Source of the DNA: Liolophura sinensis | Lineage: Eukaryota; Mollusca; Polyplacophora; Chitonida; Chitonidae | Direction: 5' to 3' | NCBI RefSeq assembly: GCF_032854445.1 | Contig: NC_088301.1 | Location: 25,962,402-26,026,401, forward strand | DNA length: 64,000 nt | Shown here: positions 45,609-57,391 of the stretch, piece after piece | Layout: every line of letters begins with the position of its first letter | Position numbering within the stretch: the first letter of the stretch is position 1 | Translations under genes and position numbers: made by a program | Notes under the pieces: generated by a model | Told to the model about the DNA's origin: nothing | Database searches by the model: none | What the model saw: only the letters and a program-made list of their open reading frames with translations

Positions 45609-46504
45609 GTGTTACCAGTATAGATTTCAACGGATTTCCTTTGCACTATATGCTCAAATGGCTTTTAGGAAAAGTCATTAGTCCCTAAAATGTAGCTCGT
45701 ATAGCTTGTGTGTTATATATGCTCGCACTCCCCAATAAGCCCCCCCCCCGCCCCGCTCCCCCGCATGTCTTTTGACTGTTACACACACGCACAGCCTAAA
45801 CCTGAGGCATCAGAATATATCAGCTTTAGGAGGAGTAACAGGTATAGGCTAGGCATTTTCGCCTAATCCACCAAGATTGAACCTTACCATTTTTGTCAGC
45901 GACGTCAAGGCATCGAAACTGCCAGTGTTTTGTATCATCGCTTGTGTTATCAGTGGTTTACCTCTATAGAGCAGCGGGCCCCGCATACCTTGTCGAAAAA
46001 CTTTTACCTATTGGCCCAAAACCTGGCCCAGTTCTAGTGTATAACAAGAGTTTCCTTCCCAATGAGTTTCTGCATGGCAAGCATAACGTGTTTTATAAGA
46101 CTTGTCCTTTTAAGACCAAGAAACACTCTTGCACGAAGAAACCAAATCCTATTTTTCATAATGTATTGCACATTCCAAATTCTTCAAATGGCTGACCGTT
46201 TTTGAAACATTTTGGAGGTACACGATATTTCTCTTCTTGGGGCAGATATCATCAGTGTAATCTACCGATAAAATTACCTGGTTTCTAAGATTTGCAAGTG
46301 TTGTTTTGATTAGTTTTGCGAAGTAGCGTTTTGTGAACATGTGAAATAAAAATGCCTTCAAAAAGGCATCTTACTTACAGCTTATCTTGCAATCCGACCA
46401 GTGGCTTTATGTCCATATATAGCAATATGTAGGTGTGTTTGGTACAATAGATAAATTGCAAAAGGAATTTTCTATCCAGCTCATTTTATTAATTCACGTA
46501 ATTA

Positions 46505-46615
46505 TTCTTCATAACGATTGTTGTTTCACTTATACAATAGCGATCAGTTTTATGTGCGCATTAATAGGGACTACGGGGTTAAACCACAAACCTTTAGCAA
46601 GTTACTGACCAAGTG
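46505..46615 (-). mobile_element. Diverged tRNA-SINE, 3' part (minus)
   Basis: TTGTTTCACTTATACAATAG, CGATCAGTTTTATG, GGTTAAACCACAAACCTTTA and GCAAGTTACTGACCAAG match the SINE body in reverse with many changes. Confidence 0.5.
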
Positions 46616-47375
46616 TTTTACATATTGGTGGTGTTCAATGAACGTGTGACTCTGAAAACAGCCCCATGGGCGTCGTCGACCGCTCCCCAGCGTCATGATA
46701 CAACTTGAAATCGATGTTCTGATGTTCTTTGTGCCAGAAAACATGCAGACATGCATGTTTGCTTCAAAAAAATGTCTGGTTGAAAACATGATATGAAATA
46801 GGACAATTCAAGGCCTAAGCAAGAGAGATTTTTCACACGACTTCGGAATGCTGAATTATACATATTACACGATATTGCCAAATTGCTATTTTTTTTTTTT
46901 TTCAAGTAATGGGCCTACTCGATCGGGGATAGGCCTAATAAGAGTTATTCCGCCTTTAAAACCTGTGTTTACACAGGGAAAAACTTATTAGGAAGTCAGA
47001 GTACATAAACGCCTCCTACATGGTTAATAAAGCCATATAGATATAACATTTGAATCAATGCATTTAATTGTCTTAACTTGACTAAAAAAATAAATAGAAA
47101 AAACAAATGAAAGGACCTGAACACGCAAGAAAATAGCAATGTCAAACTTTCATCTTTCCATAGGGGTTTTCACAATTTAGATCCTACATTTCACAATTCG
47201 GTTTCCTTACAGGTCTTGATAAAATAAATATTCCTTCTAAAAGATGAAAATGTTAACTTTTGGCGTGGCGATATCAGTCTGGGATGTCACTCATATTAAT
47301 AGAGAGAGCAATGTACGGTATCAAAGTTTCATAGTCTCGCAAGAACTACATTACTCTAAATCTAAAACCTACAAA

Positions 47376-50300
47376 ATGTACGAGTCTACAGCCTCGTTGT
47401 CAGATCGTCGGGTACTCGACGCCATTTGTAAAAATTCTGTTTTTGGGCATGCTCTGAGCCAGGTTTCTCGTGAGGAAACGATGTCATGTCCAAAAGGAAT
47501 AGCAGGCGGGAGACTGCCGCAGTTGTTTCAAAGATGTTTGATCTGTGGGTTAACCAAGAATGAAACACCCGCACAGTTTCGCTGGATCGGTCTCAACATG
47601 CTGTCAAACTGGAAACGTCGACGCCAAGCTGCTGTGTGGATTAAAGACTACATCGGCCTTGAAGTGAACCAAGCTTGCCTATGTCACCAGTGTTTCGTGC
47701 ACTTAGAAACACTGGACGAAAGAGTGCAGACACTGAAGGGAAAATGCATGAAGAATATAAAGTCTTTGGCAGTTACTATAGGTGTGACATTAATTTCTGC
47801 TTGGTTCACTGAAATAGAAAACAAAACTACACATTCTTATGATCATACAGACATAAATAGGCTACTGCACGCTGATATATGTAGGACTAATTAATTAGTT
47901 ATTGGCATTAATAATTTGTTGTTATATACTGCGTCTGCGTAATAATTTCCATTTATATTGCACAATGTTTCACGCCATAGTACCGGTTGTATAACACAGT
48001 GTAGAACTAAGTTTCCACACTTTATTTACTTACCTTGAATTGTACCGACTGTATGTGGCTGTCAACTGTCATACCCTCAAATATGACAACAATTTTAATT
48101 CTTTTTACCAAATATTTTCCTATTATATAACCCTCGGACCCCATAGGGCTGCGATAGGCTGTGGTGGTACAGAAGAATGCTTGTTAATCATCTTCTGAAT
48201 GGTTATCTCCCTTGCTCCAGGGATAGAGAATTACAGATACAATAAACACATTTGATTGGTTCTAATCTGCAAAGAGCACTCTGATGATAGTAATTAATAT
48301 AATAATTAATATGGACCTGCAGAATTGATCAACATTTGGTTAAAAATCAACTGATTCTATGGAAAATACATGGAATAAAAAGTTGCACTCAATATATTTC
48401 ATGATTGAAAATCTAGAATAGAAATCTACGTGTCAAGAAAACAACAAAGCTGAAAGTTCATGAATTCTTGAGAAATGACGTTTTAGTACCACATTTTCTA
48501 TTGGCGTTTTATATTGTGGTATAGTAATCGATATTACTATACCACAATATAAAACGACATTCATTAAAATTCAATAATAAATCAAATTGTCTACAGCATT
48601 TAATGTCAGAAGTAATTTCACGCAAAATTTAACATTTTGAAGTGACTAATTTTTCTTGATTCTGACCCATTTTCTTTGATTCTGATTCATTCAACCACCT
48701 TATAGAGTCAGGAGATTTTTTTTCTAAACCTTCATTAATTTATTATGAGAAAAACATAAGTGTTGACATCATAGGTATCAGTTTAAGACCTTAGTGTCAT
48801 ATTGCGCTTCAGAAAGGGCATTTTTAGATATCACACATTACATTATGTCTATTAATGTACTTCTGATAATATTAATTGTATGTAAACCTGCCTTATTGCA
48901 TACAGAATAATTAGTGTGTTTTATACTGGTTACATTGCTGCATGTGTGTTTTGTTTTCATCTGTTGTACAGGTTCTTCAGAGTCTGATCATACTTATTCG
49001 GTTGGTGAAGATGAAAAAAATCTTGATGTGATAATTCCTGAAAAATTTGCCAGGCTAATGATGACAGGGCTGTCAGATGGAGAAGGAGAGCAAGAAGAGA
49101 AACCTGAGGTATATATTGTATGTTGTACAGGCGGCCTCCTTGGCCGAGGGGGATAGCACGCCACCACAGTGAAAATGACCCAGGAGCCTCACCGGTTGCT
49201 GTGAGTTCAAGTCCCACTCATGCCGACTTCCTCTCTGGCCTTACATGGGAAGGTCACTGTCAGCAACCTGCGGATGGTCGTGGGCTGTGATTGGTTTCCT
49301 CCCACCATAATGTTGGCTGCCATAGTATAAGTGAAATATTCTTGACTTTGGCGTAAAACACCAATCAGATAAATAAATAAATATATGTTGTACACAATGG
49401 AGTGGTGACAGTTGTTTTCTTTCTTTCACATCACAAAATGTGGGTTTAGTCCCTTGCTAGGACCAGAAATTATCTAGATTCCCCAGCTTTAAATATTATC
49501 AGCGCCTTCATCGCCATAACATCATTTGTCACACGTGGGAGAGTACCACGTGTTTCACTGCTTCCAATCTTGTTTCCACCACCTGTAAAAATTGGCTCCC
49601 ATCTAACAGGGTCAGGTTCCACAAAGCCATTTCTGACTTAAGCCAAAATTTAAAACCTTTTCACAATGCTTAGTGTTTGGTACTGGAAGTTGAAATTTGG
49701 ATTCATTTGTCATTAGATAATATCATAATATCAGCTCCCAGCTGATTTGGACCGGAGGTTTGTGAAGTAACTGCTGAAGGATGAAGAATTTTTCCTGAAA
49801 AAATTCCTTAAAGAAACCAAAAAAAACAAAAGACAGATACATGGTTTCCCAACAGGGCATCTTCCTCTCAGCAAGGATGATACTTGCAATAGGCTTTGTT
49901 TTCAGATGATGTTGGAAATCGCTAGCTTGATTAAAGGAATATGCAACAAAGTGGCAATGTTAAATGTTGATGTTGCTGTCTAAATGAAGGCAGTAGTGAT
50001 CATCATAATCTCATTAATTTTTCTGATTCTAACTGTTAACGCAGTGGGATTCTGTTTTAATGAGGTTTTAATTCTGCTGAAGTAAAATGTAGCGGAACTT
50101 TCTTCTCACTAAGACTTACATTCTAGGGCTATAAAACCAGCAACCTTCTTGATGTGCTGTTACCTTGACTTCAGCCTTTTTTTCTGCTGTCAAGTTTAAG
50201 CCAACCACAAAACCTGACTGCAGTAGTGTAAGTGAAATATCATTGAGCGTCATGTATGGCATAAAACCTCTGTCATAAGTATTGTATTTGTCCAAAAAAA

Positions 50301-52863
50301 TAATCCATATGTAGAGGCAAATAAATATATTGCTTTATGTACTGAAACTTATATTTTTCTTTTAGGATATTATTCCTCCCTCCAAAAAAAGAAAAAACAC
50401 CCACACACTCAAAGTACCTTTTTAAGATCAACAGTAGAAATCTTGGAATCAGGGAAAATGAGTAACTTGGCCATGGAAGAAATATTTGGCCAAATACAGT
50501 AATATTAAGTGTATTCAAGTACTATTGTCTTATATGGGGGCCTCCGTGGCTCAGTTGGTTAGTGCACTAGCTCAGCGTAATGACCCAGGAGTCTCTCACC
50601 AATGCGGTCGCTGTGAGTTCAAGTCCAGCTCATGCTGGCTTCCTCTACGGCCGTATGTGGGAAGGTCTGCCAGAAACCTGCAGATGATCGTGGGTTTCCC
50701 CTGGGCTCTGCCCGGTTTCCAACTACCATAATGTTGGCCGCCGTCGTATAAGTGAAATATTCTTGAGTACGGCGTAAAACACCAATCAAATAAATAAATA
50801 AATAAATAATTTATTGTCTTATGTTTGGTTGATATTTTATTGGATTTGGGTCTTTTCAGTTTGTTTCCACTGATGCCAAAGAATCCCAGGAATCGTTCCT
50901 ATGTATGGTTTGTGGTATGAGATTTAATTCTCAACACTTGCTGAAGAGCCATGCTGAAAGTCATGGGAAGTCTGTACAGCCCGCTAGGAAACGAAGGTCA
51001 AAGGGTCAGGTGGTTGTGAAGGAGAAAGAAAAGGAGATCATTCCAGATTTGAATGCCTGTGACGGACCTGTTACCAGGGGCAGAAGTGCTAGGGCTGCAA
51101 GTAACAAATCAATACTTCCAAAGAAGTCTTGTGGCACTGCTTCAGGTAAAAAGTCACTTGATGTGTTGGACACTTCTGTATCTAGTGTGCCAACCTTTTA
51201 CACACAGTCAGTCGAAATTGGCCAGCAAGAGGAAACCAACGGACGAGAGAAGCCCACAAAACGAAAGTACAACAAACCAAATGAACAAGGAGAGACAACA
51301 GCAAAGAAAAAAAGGGTGTACAAGTGCAAGATATGTCCGGCTGAGTTCACTTCTACTCTTTACTTTTCACGACATCTGGAGAGCCACGATAAATATTACA
51401 GTGACGTGGCATTGGATAATGTGACCTTGGTGGACCAGAGCGGAAAGCCTTACCAGTGCAAGATCTGTGGTAATGAATTCGGGTCTGACGATAAGGCTTT
51501 TAATCATATGAAAGAAGTTCATTTACAGTCTTTACCCTACCAGTGCAAAATCTGTGACAGTAAGCTCGCCAGTCGGTCCAGTATGCGTTTACATCTGTTA
51601 AGTCACTCTGGGAACAAGTCATTTCAGTGCCACATCTGTTCCAGAAAGTATGGTTACCTAGGTGCTCTCAACAGACACCTGAAAACTCACAAGACGAAGG
51701 ACCATTTGTGTCAGCTGTGCGGAAAGCTGTTCTCCACCAAGAGCAGTTTGGAACAGCACCACATAAGGATTCACAGTAAAACTTTGGTCAAGTCCCATGC
51801 TTGCGAGGTGTGCGGCAAACGCTTCGACAGACTCTCCAAATTATCACTGCACAGAACAATTCACTCTAAGGACAAAAACCATCTCTGTGACATTTGCGGG
51901 AAGACGTTCAAACATGAGTGGGTCCTCAGGAACCACACGAAGCTGAACTGTCGAGATAAGGTTGAAAGCGAACTGAAGCGTAAATGCAAACCACCCACTC
52001 AAGCAAGAGCCGCTAAATGCCCTAGGCCGCACAAGTGTACGGCTTGCAACCGTCGATACGCCACCGTGGAGCAACTGGCGGATCACGTCACTCTTAGTCA
52101 CGAAAAAGAATGTATTTTGTGCGGAGTTGCAATTTATTCAGGAGCAGCTTTACGGGCGCACAAAACTGTTTGTCAGTTAGGACAAATTAAATCTGGAAAT
52201 GTCAGTGGCCCTAAAGAGCACAATTCTAAACTTAGCCCCGTAGGAACAACGGACGGTGAGCCGAATGACGCTCCGGTTAATGGTGAACCGGAAGCCGTTG
52301 TCTCTGACCAGCCAGAAGATCTGAGTAACTCCCCTTTAGACTGCCAGAAGTCCAATTCTACACACGGTATCAACCATGGAGATGTCGAGTTCAGTCACCC
52401 ACAAGAAAGCAAGAACAGCGGTCCAGGCAAAAGGGACGACGCTCTCCCTGTCGAATCTACTTCAAATGAGTCTGTCATTCAGTCTCGTAGTGCAACAGAC
52501 TTCGCTGTAGAGAGCATCTTGTACACTCTATCTGAGGGTGCCAAACCCACCCCTGCTGAGGGCCATGTCCTACAGTCTACGGTAGACACGGTTCAGGAAG
52601 ACCCTGCTACTTCTTCGGCAGGTCAACTGTATAACCAGAGCCAGAGAGACTTGGGGACTAATGTGCCTACTCCATTTACAATCGACACGGCTATGGCAGA
52701 GACTTTAACTGCAGCAGGGGTTACGGGATCACAGATACGTATGGAGGATGGCACGATTGTCCTCTTGTTAGACGAACACATTGTCTCCGCTCCCTCTCAG
52801 ACAGGAAGGGTTTTTACAATTATAGAAGCAGACGGTGTTAGTGAAACAATTCTTAATCAGTAA
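47376..52863 (+). CDS. ZAD-like, C2H2 zinc-finger protein (zinc-finger gene 2), about 813-848 aa
   Basis: The exons are 47376 (or 47481)-47781, 48972-49108 and 50860-52863; the junction phases agree. In-frame ATGs occur at 47244, 47376 and 47481. I give 47376, but 47481 (MSCPKGIAGG) directly precedes the first domain and is equally possible. The N-terminal module is ZAD-like: counting from 47481, C19-x2-C22-x45-C68-x2-C71, then a helical LETLDERVQTLKGKC stretch. An acidic linker follows. The third exon encodes about ten C2H2-type fingers: one isolated (FLCMVCGMRF), then a basic linker, then nine near-consecutive fingers ending in two irregular C2HC ones (HTKLNC, HKTVC). The C-terminal 230 residues are acidic and Ser/Thr-rich, possibly an activation region. 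Order of domains and the final C2HC finger match zinc-finger gene 1, so I infer tandem paralogy. It is probably a nuclear DNA-binding factor. Confidence 0.88.
48505..48556. repeat. Perfect hairpin, 24-bp arms and 4-nt loop
   Basis: CGTTTTATATTGTGGTATAG and TAAT at 48505-48528 are exactly complementary to 48533-48556, with CGAT between. The flanks (ATGACGTTTTAGTACCACAT) partly echo the arm. It lies in the first intron of zinc-finger gene 2. Confidence 0.9.
48735..48840 (+). repeat. Interspersed repeat family R2, copy 3
   Basis: TTATTATGAGAAAAACATAA, TCAGTTTAAGACCTTAGTGT and GCATTTTTAGATATCACAC parallel the copies at 34900 and 38235. Confidence 0.45.
49130..49383 (+). mobile_element. Full-length tRNA-derived SINE with target duplications
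   Basis: It is flanked by perfect 11-bp repeats TATGTTGTACA (49119-49129 and 49384-49394). The head is GCGGCCTCCTTGGCCGAGGG, the B box is GAGTTCAAGTCCC, and the tail is the usual one ending AAATAAATAAATA. It starts 21 bp after the donor of exon 48972-49108. Confidence 0.92.
50185..50275 (+). mobile_element. tRNA-SINE tail, strongly diverged
   Basis: GCAGTAGTGTAAGTGAAATA, TCATTGAGCGTCATGTATGG and CATAAAACCTC recall the SINE tail. Confidence 0.45.
50300..50490 (+). repeat. Interspersed repeat family R1, copy 4
   Basis: TAGAGGCAAATAAATATATT, GTACTGAAACTTATA, TTAGGATATTATTCC, CTTGGAATCAGGGAAAATGA and TTGGCCATGGAAGAAATATT follow the R1 block order. Confidence 0.6.
50534..50811 (+). mobile_element. 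Full-length tRNA-derived SINE with target duplications
   Basis: Perfect 11-bp duplications TATTGTCTTAT (50523-50533 and 50812-50822) bound it. The head is CCTCCGTGGCTCAGTTGGTT (A box) with B box GAGTTCAAGTCC. The tail is GTATAAGTGAAATATTCTTG and (AAAT)n. It is nearly identical to the copy at 20050, so it looks young. It ends about 50 bp before the acceptor of the last exon of zinc-finger gene 2. Confidence 0.95.
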
Positions 52864-55800
52864 AACGCCATTTCTGTTATGTCCTCAACGCGAATCCGTC
52901 TAATCCTTATCATAAAGTATTATGTGTTGCTTTAACTGTTGCCTTGCCTCGAAATGTTCTTGTTTTGGACATGACAAGTAATAGAATAGTAATAGTAATA
53001 AATTTTGATGTCTCGAGGTAAATCTTCACTTTGTTTTTGACTCACAACACTTTCTCGAGTTGTTCAGCAAAAATAAATAAGTGTCAATTTGGAAAGACTA
53101 CAGCATGGAGAGTAAAACTAGAGCTGCGACGACAACCAACCAGTGAAATCCTGCCTCTTATCCTTTTACGTTTACCAATCTATGGTATCTATCTAACGAT
53201 GCTCAGTCCACCAACAGAATACCGATTTATGCGGGCGTACTTTAATAAAGAGTACAGCTTGGCGAGGGAAACCAGAGCAGCGAGGGCAATGTGATAGATG
53301 GCAAATGGTCACATGTAACCCGTGAAATCCCGCCTCTATTTTTCTCTTCCTTTTTTCAATAAATTATGTCACCTACCTGTTCAGTTCGTCTCAAAGTTCA
53401 AATCTGGTAGTCGCTGCTTACTCTGACTTGTCTGTAGCTAGATCTAAAGTTACTTCTGCTCCCCCCCCCATCCCCCCCCCCCGTACATTCCATGACCCCT
53501 TTGGTCGGATAGGTCCAACCTTGATATTAAAGAGGTCAAGTTACTTGTCAATGAAATACGAGTACAACTTGTGTGCGTGAGCCAGGCGATCTCGTGTCGT
53601 CATGACGGAAAACTGTAAGCTACTCGAATTACACGAGCTGCGTTTTCCAAATAAATTTGACCAGTGCTGTTTCATGAAGTCACTGGTGATACATATTAAT
53701 AGTGACGCACAAAAGAACGCCGTTTACATGTTTACAGCATGGGCTGAGCTTGAAATCTGCGGCACGCGCACGCATAAAATGCATGCAGTTGAAAAATTAC
53801 ATTGTCTCAGCTTAACTTTTATACTTTGCAAGTAAAATTCGATACTTACGATAGACTTATGCTTCATATGTAGGCCGTTTTCACTTTCATTTCAAACCCA
53901 AACAAATAAAACCCCAAATATTGACTCGTAAATGTATTACGAGTATGTATCGTTCAGCTCTTATAAAACGCGCAGGCAGTAGGTCGTTCACGAGGATCGT
54001 AACTCTCTATTATCAATCAGAAAACTCGCCCCAATTTACAATTGAGTCAAACAGCTGATCTCTTTCCCCAAAATACGGAAGAAAGAATTTGATTGGATCA
54101 GCAGACGAATGAGATTTTGGGCTGTTTAAGTTGATTGCCAGTATTTGAATATGAAGATTTGTGTCTGGAAAACTTCGAACTCGTCTTACGTTCTTTGAAG
54201 ACCGTCAATATGACGTTCATATGTCAGGTGTGAAAAGTTCGTCAGCAACCTGCTAAAAGTTTACTACGGACACTGCAGTTTCCAACACCCAAAAAACTGT
54301 TCGCCATCGTATCAGTGAAAAACAATTTGACTTTGGCTTAACGTTAAACAAGTCAACTAATCCTTTCTGTGCTCAAGGTAAATAACTCTTCAACCGTTTT
54401 GCCTTTGTACAGATTAGTCTAGATGTGTCGTTTGCCATATCAGCTAATAAGCGTTTAAACGTGCAGAAATAATGTTTGAACAAGTAATTACATACAATTA
54501 CGCCGTGCAGCTGCGACTGATTGATTTGATGCGTATTTTCCTCTTAGAGGCTAATTTTTGGGGCCATCCCGACGTTCTGGCACGATGAGAACTGTGGACA
54601 GGTTCTGCTTGTTAATGCCGTATTCGTGATTATTTCGATTATGCTGTGGTCAGCTGTTGATTGGAAAATAGACAAACCAGGAGAAATAGACTGCAAATAC
54701 CTGACAATCTGCTGGACATGAAGTAATGGAATGAGAACCAAGACATGCAAGACATGTAGCCCAATAGTGTAAAGTATGTCTAAACACTTTGTCCACAACA
54801 TCGGCGTAAACCCTTATAAAGAAAAATAAAGATGATGCGATGAGTCCCATTTCATTCATTGTTTTATATTAAATGGTGTAGTAACTGGTGAACGAGGTGC
54901 ATGGAGTTTCCAAAGTTGTGAATAATGGCAAGTCAAAAATATCTTCTGCATAGATACTGACATTTTATTTTGTCCTTCATAATGGGCGTGGAAATAACAT
55001 GTTTTACTGAATAAATTATGAGTACAACTGAACAAAATACATGTACATCATATACAAAAACGAACAATTATATACAAGTTTTCGATGGTTAACATTCAAA
55101 TTCTCTGCAATAGCAGAGCAACCCAAGGCTGAAAAGGATTTCTTGGAGGATGAAGACAAATACAATTGTTGGGAGGCCACAAATACTAACCCTATAATCA
55201 AGGACTATACTTGGGTGAAAACAAGGTGTTTGTAGACTTATTTTTGATCACTATAAAAATGGAGACCGCCTGCTGGTAATGCGGGTGGACTTTTGCATGA
55301 CCGACTTTTGGCGGACACAGAACAGGTTTTTTTTTTCTTTATAACAGCACATGCTACACACTTTCGATGGCATATAGGTGTATCTAGGTATATTGTAACC
55401 TGAAATACTATTAGCTCATGTTCTTGCAATGCTGTAAATTAAGCAATGCAGAAAGAGCACATGCGGTGTGCAACTAAGCCATTGCAGCCTACTGAGGAAA
55501 GTAGAGTAATTAGCTATATGCAATAATCAGCTTAAAATTTGCGAGTAGTTGAACGACCAGTCGATAATATCAACGAATGACGGGATTAGTGGGTGACAGG
55601 GAAATCATTGCATGCTTCACAGGAAGGATGGGAATGCATACCTTTTCCAAGATGATGCTTAGGAGACAATGGAATCTCGGTTAACTCGAGGTACAAGATT
55701 ATTTTGTATAGGTAACACAATTAACAACTGAACAGCTCCAGTTACCAAGTATTGGGCGTATAAATATGAAAAGTTGATACTCTTAACAGCAAAGATGATA

Positions 55801-56688
55801 CTTAAGCAGTCATGCAATAAGGTTAACTCGACCAAATTATATTTTGTAGGTAATGCAAATTACAAAACACATTCAGTTGCCAATATATCCAATATTACTG
55901 CATGTATGTATACAGAAAGCTGATAACCTGAGCTGGAGCTGTACAAATGCCAAAAATGTTCGACTGGGATGTTTATTTATTTATCTGTGAAGTTTTTGAT
56001 TATCAGGTTCTTTGCAAACCACTTAGTTGACTTTTCGGTTTGCTGAACATTTGCAAAGGTTGTTTTAACATGGCATTGTCACCATAATAAGGGTTTACCG
56101 AGGTGGTAACACACCCCAGTCTCACCAAGGATTCAGATTTACAATTTAAATCCAGTAGTCCAATGAATTGATACCTTGAACTGTACTATATGAAGACTGG
56201 TATATGGCATTAATTCCATGGGGTCATTTGTGCAGGAAATATGACCCATGGAAGTTTTTAACTGATGAAGAGACCAGATTTTAGCAGAGGGCTATCCAGA
56301 ATTGCACCCATCTAGAAACTTGTAGCCTATTGCATATGAAACTTAGCCAATGATGACTAGTTTTATTGCGTACCAAAACCATTTTTGTGCATACGACGTC
56401 ATTAGAGTAAGAATTGTGGTTTACCACATTAACATAGCTTTAAAGGAGCAGAATGGAATGGTGATGTTGGGTGATCTCGATGTTTACTGTCGTATGAAGT
56501 CACCATTGAATAAACCAAAACGCCTGACTCAAATCTACATGAACAGTTAATAAATGCGAGTATATGTTTCCTTCATGCATGTAGAAGGGTGACCATTCTC
56601 CACATCATGACGGGTTAAAGAATGCTACTGGCTGATGTTGGCTTTCACGTGATTTGATGTCATTCTGATTCATGGCCTCGTAACGGCA
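52864..56688. other. Intergenic stretch between zinc-finger gene 2 and the SAM gene
   Basis: It holds a C-rich tract near 53461-53482 and a diverged SINE tail near 54225-54352 (TCGTCAGCAACCTGCTAAAA, CGCCATCGTATCAGTGAAAA). A near-palindrome is at about 56215-56250 (CCATGGGGTCAT pairing with ATGACCCATGG). I see no coding exon I can support. Confidence 0.5.
52997..53002 (+). terminator. Candidate polyadenylation signal of zinc-finger gene 2
   Basis: AATAAA lies 134 bp after the stop codon, the first one downstream, followed by GT/T-rich sequence (TTTTGATGTC, then CTTTGTTTTTG). Confidence 0.5.
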
Positions 56689-57391
56689 TTACAACATAAA
56701 CATGTTGGCCATTTCTCGTTTCTTCTCACTCTTCTGTCGGAAGTACATAACTACAGGATTGTCTATGCCGTATTTCTTCAAGTCGTCGTCCGTCATTTTG
56801 GAGAATCGACGCCCGTCCACCTTTCGCCGTTGTAGTGATTTGATAATTTTGTCATCAAAGTTCATGTATTTGAAAAACTGCATCATATTGTCCACGGAGT
56901 AGGTGTATAAGTTCCCGTCGTTTGGAATTTCAAAGTCTGTATCAGATTCTGGAAAAGGAAATAAACATGCGCAAGGAAATAAATCTTGGTTGTTTACTAT
57001 ATGCCAAAACACAAACACGGGACATTTGATGAAGTCTAATTTCGGAATAATTGGACCAACATGCACGTTAGACAAATGTATGTAAAAAGAAAAATGGTTT
57101 TCTGTCTGGAGGTTTGGCGAACGAGGTGCGGATTTTCCCAACCATGATCCTGATCACCACCGCTGCATATCAGTGAAATGTTCTTGAGTAAGGTGTAAAA
57201 CACCAAAGACACAAATGAGACATTCGATTACAATTATGCATAGCATACATATTTTACAAATACTGGTAACATCAGCGGAAGGCCTATATGCCCATACCTC
57301 CATCTGCTTCGTGACTGTCTAATGTTAACTTGGTGGATCGAGAGGAGCTTTTCTGTGACATTTTCTTATCTTCCGGTCCTTCGGGGTGCAT
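56689..57391 (-). CDS. Small SAM-domain protein, two coding exons, 117 aa
   Basis: On the minus strand the exons are 57391-57298 (MHPEGPEDKKMSQKSS...) and 56948-56689. The donor is GGAG then GTATGG, the acceptor is CCTTTTCCAG, and phases agree. The ATG lies one base after an AG acceptor (57393), so a further upstream exon exists and may or may not be coding. Residues 1-45 are polar. Residues about 49-112 form a SAM domain: a VDNMMQFFKYMNFDDKIIKS helix pair, the conserved VDGRRF turn, then KMTDDDLKKYGI and a C-terminal helix rich in Lys/Arg. SAM domains mediate homo- or hetero-oligomerisation, sometimes RNA binding. With no other domain this may be a polymer cap or adaptor; the role is unknown. 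A diverged SINE (57095-57215) lies in the intron. Confidence 0.8.
57095..57215 (+). mobile_element. Diverged tRNA-SINE, 3' part
   Basis: CCCAACCATGATCCTGATCA, CGCTGCATATCAGTGAAATG, TTCTTGAGTAAGGTGTAAAA and CACCAAA match the SINE tail. It is in the intron of the SAM gene, on the opposite strand. Confidence 0.6.

Larger units (their letters stand above)
47782..48971 (+). other. First visible intron of zinc-finger gene 2
   Basis: The donor is GTGTGA and the acceptor TTGTACAG, leaving phase 1. It holds the perfect hairpin at 48505-48556, an R1-like trace near 48645-48725 and an R2 copy at 48735-48840. Nothing else is recognisable. Confidence 0.75.

Noticed and set aside
45737-45765. C-rich tracts here and at 53461-53482 and 24601-24650 as possible quadruplex or regulatory sites
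   Set aside because: Simple low-complexity runs of uncertain length, often unstable in assembly; no supporting context.
45893-46195. Plus-strand frame of 100 codons
   Set aside because: No ATG at its stated start, no domain and no splice support.
53602-53835. Plus-strand ATG frame of 77 codons (MTENCKLLELHEL)
   Set aside because: Starts plausibly but has no homology I recognise, no exon partner and a Cys/Ile-rich random-looking end.
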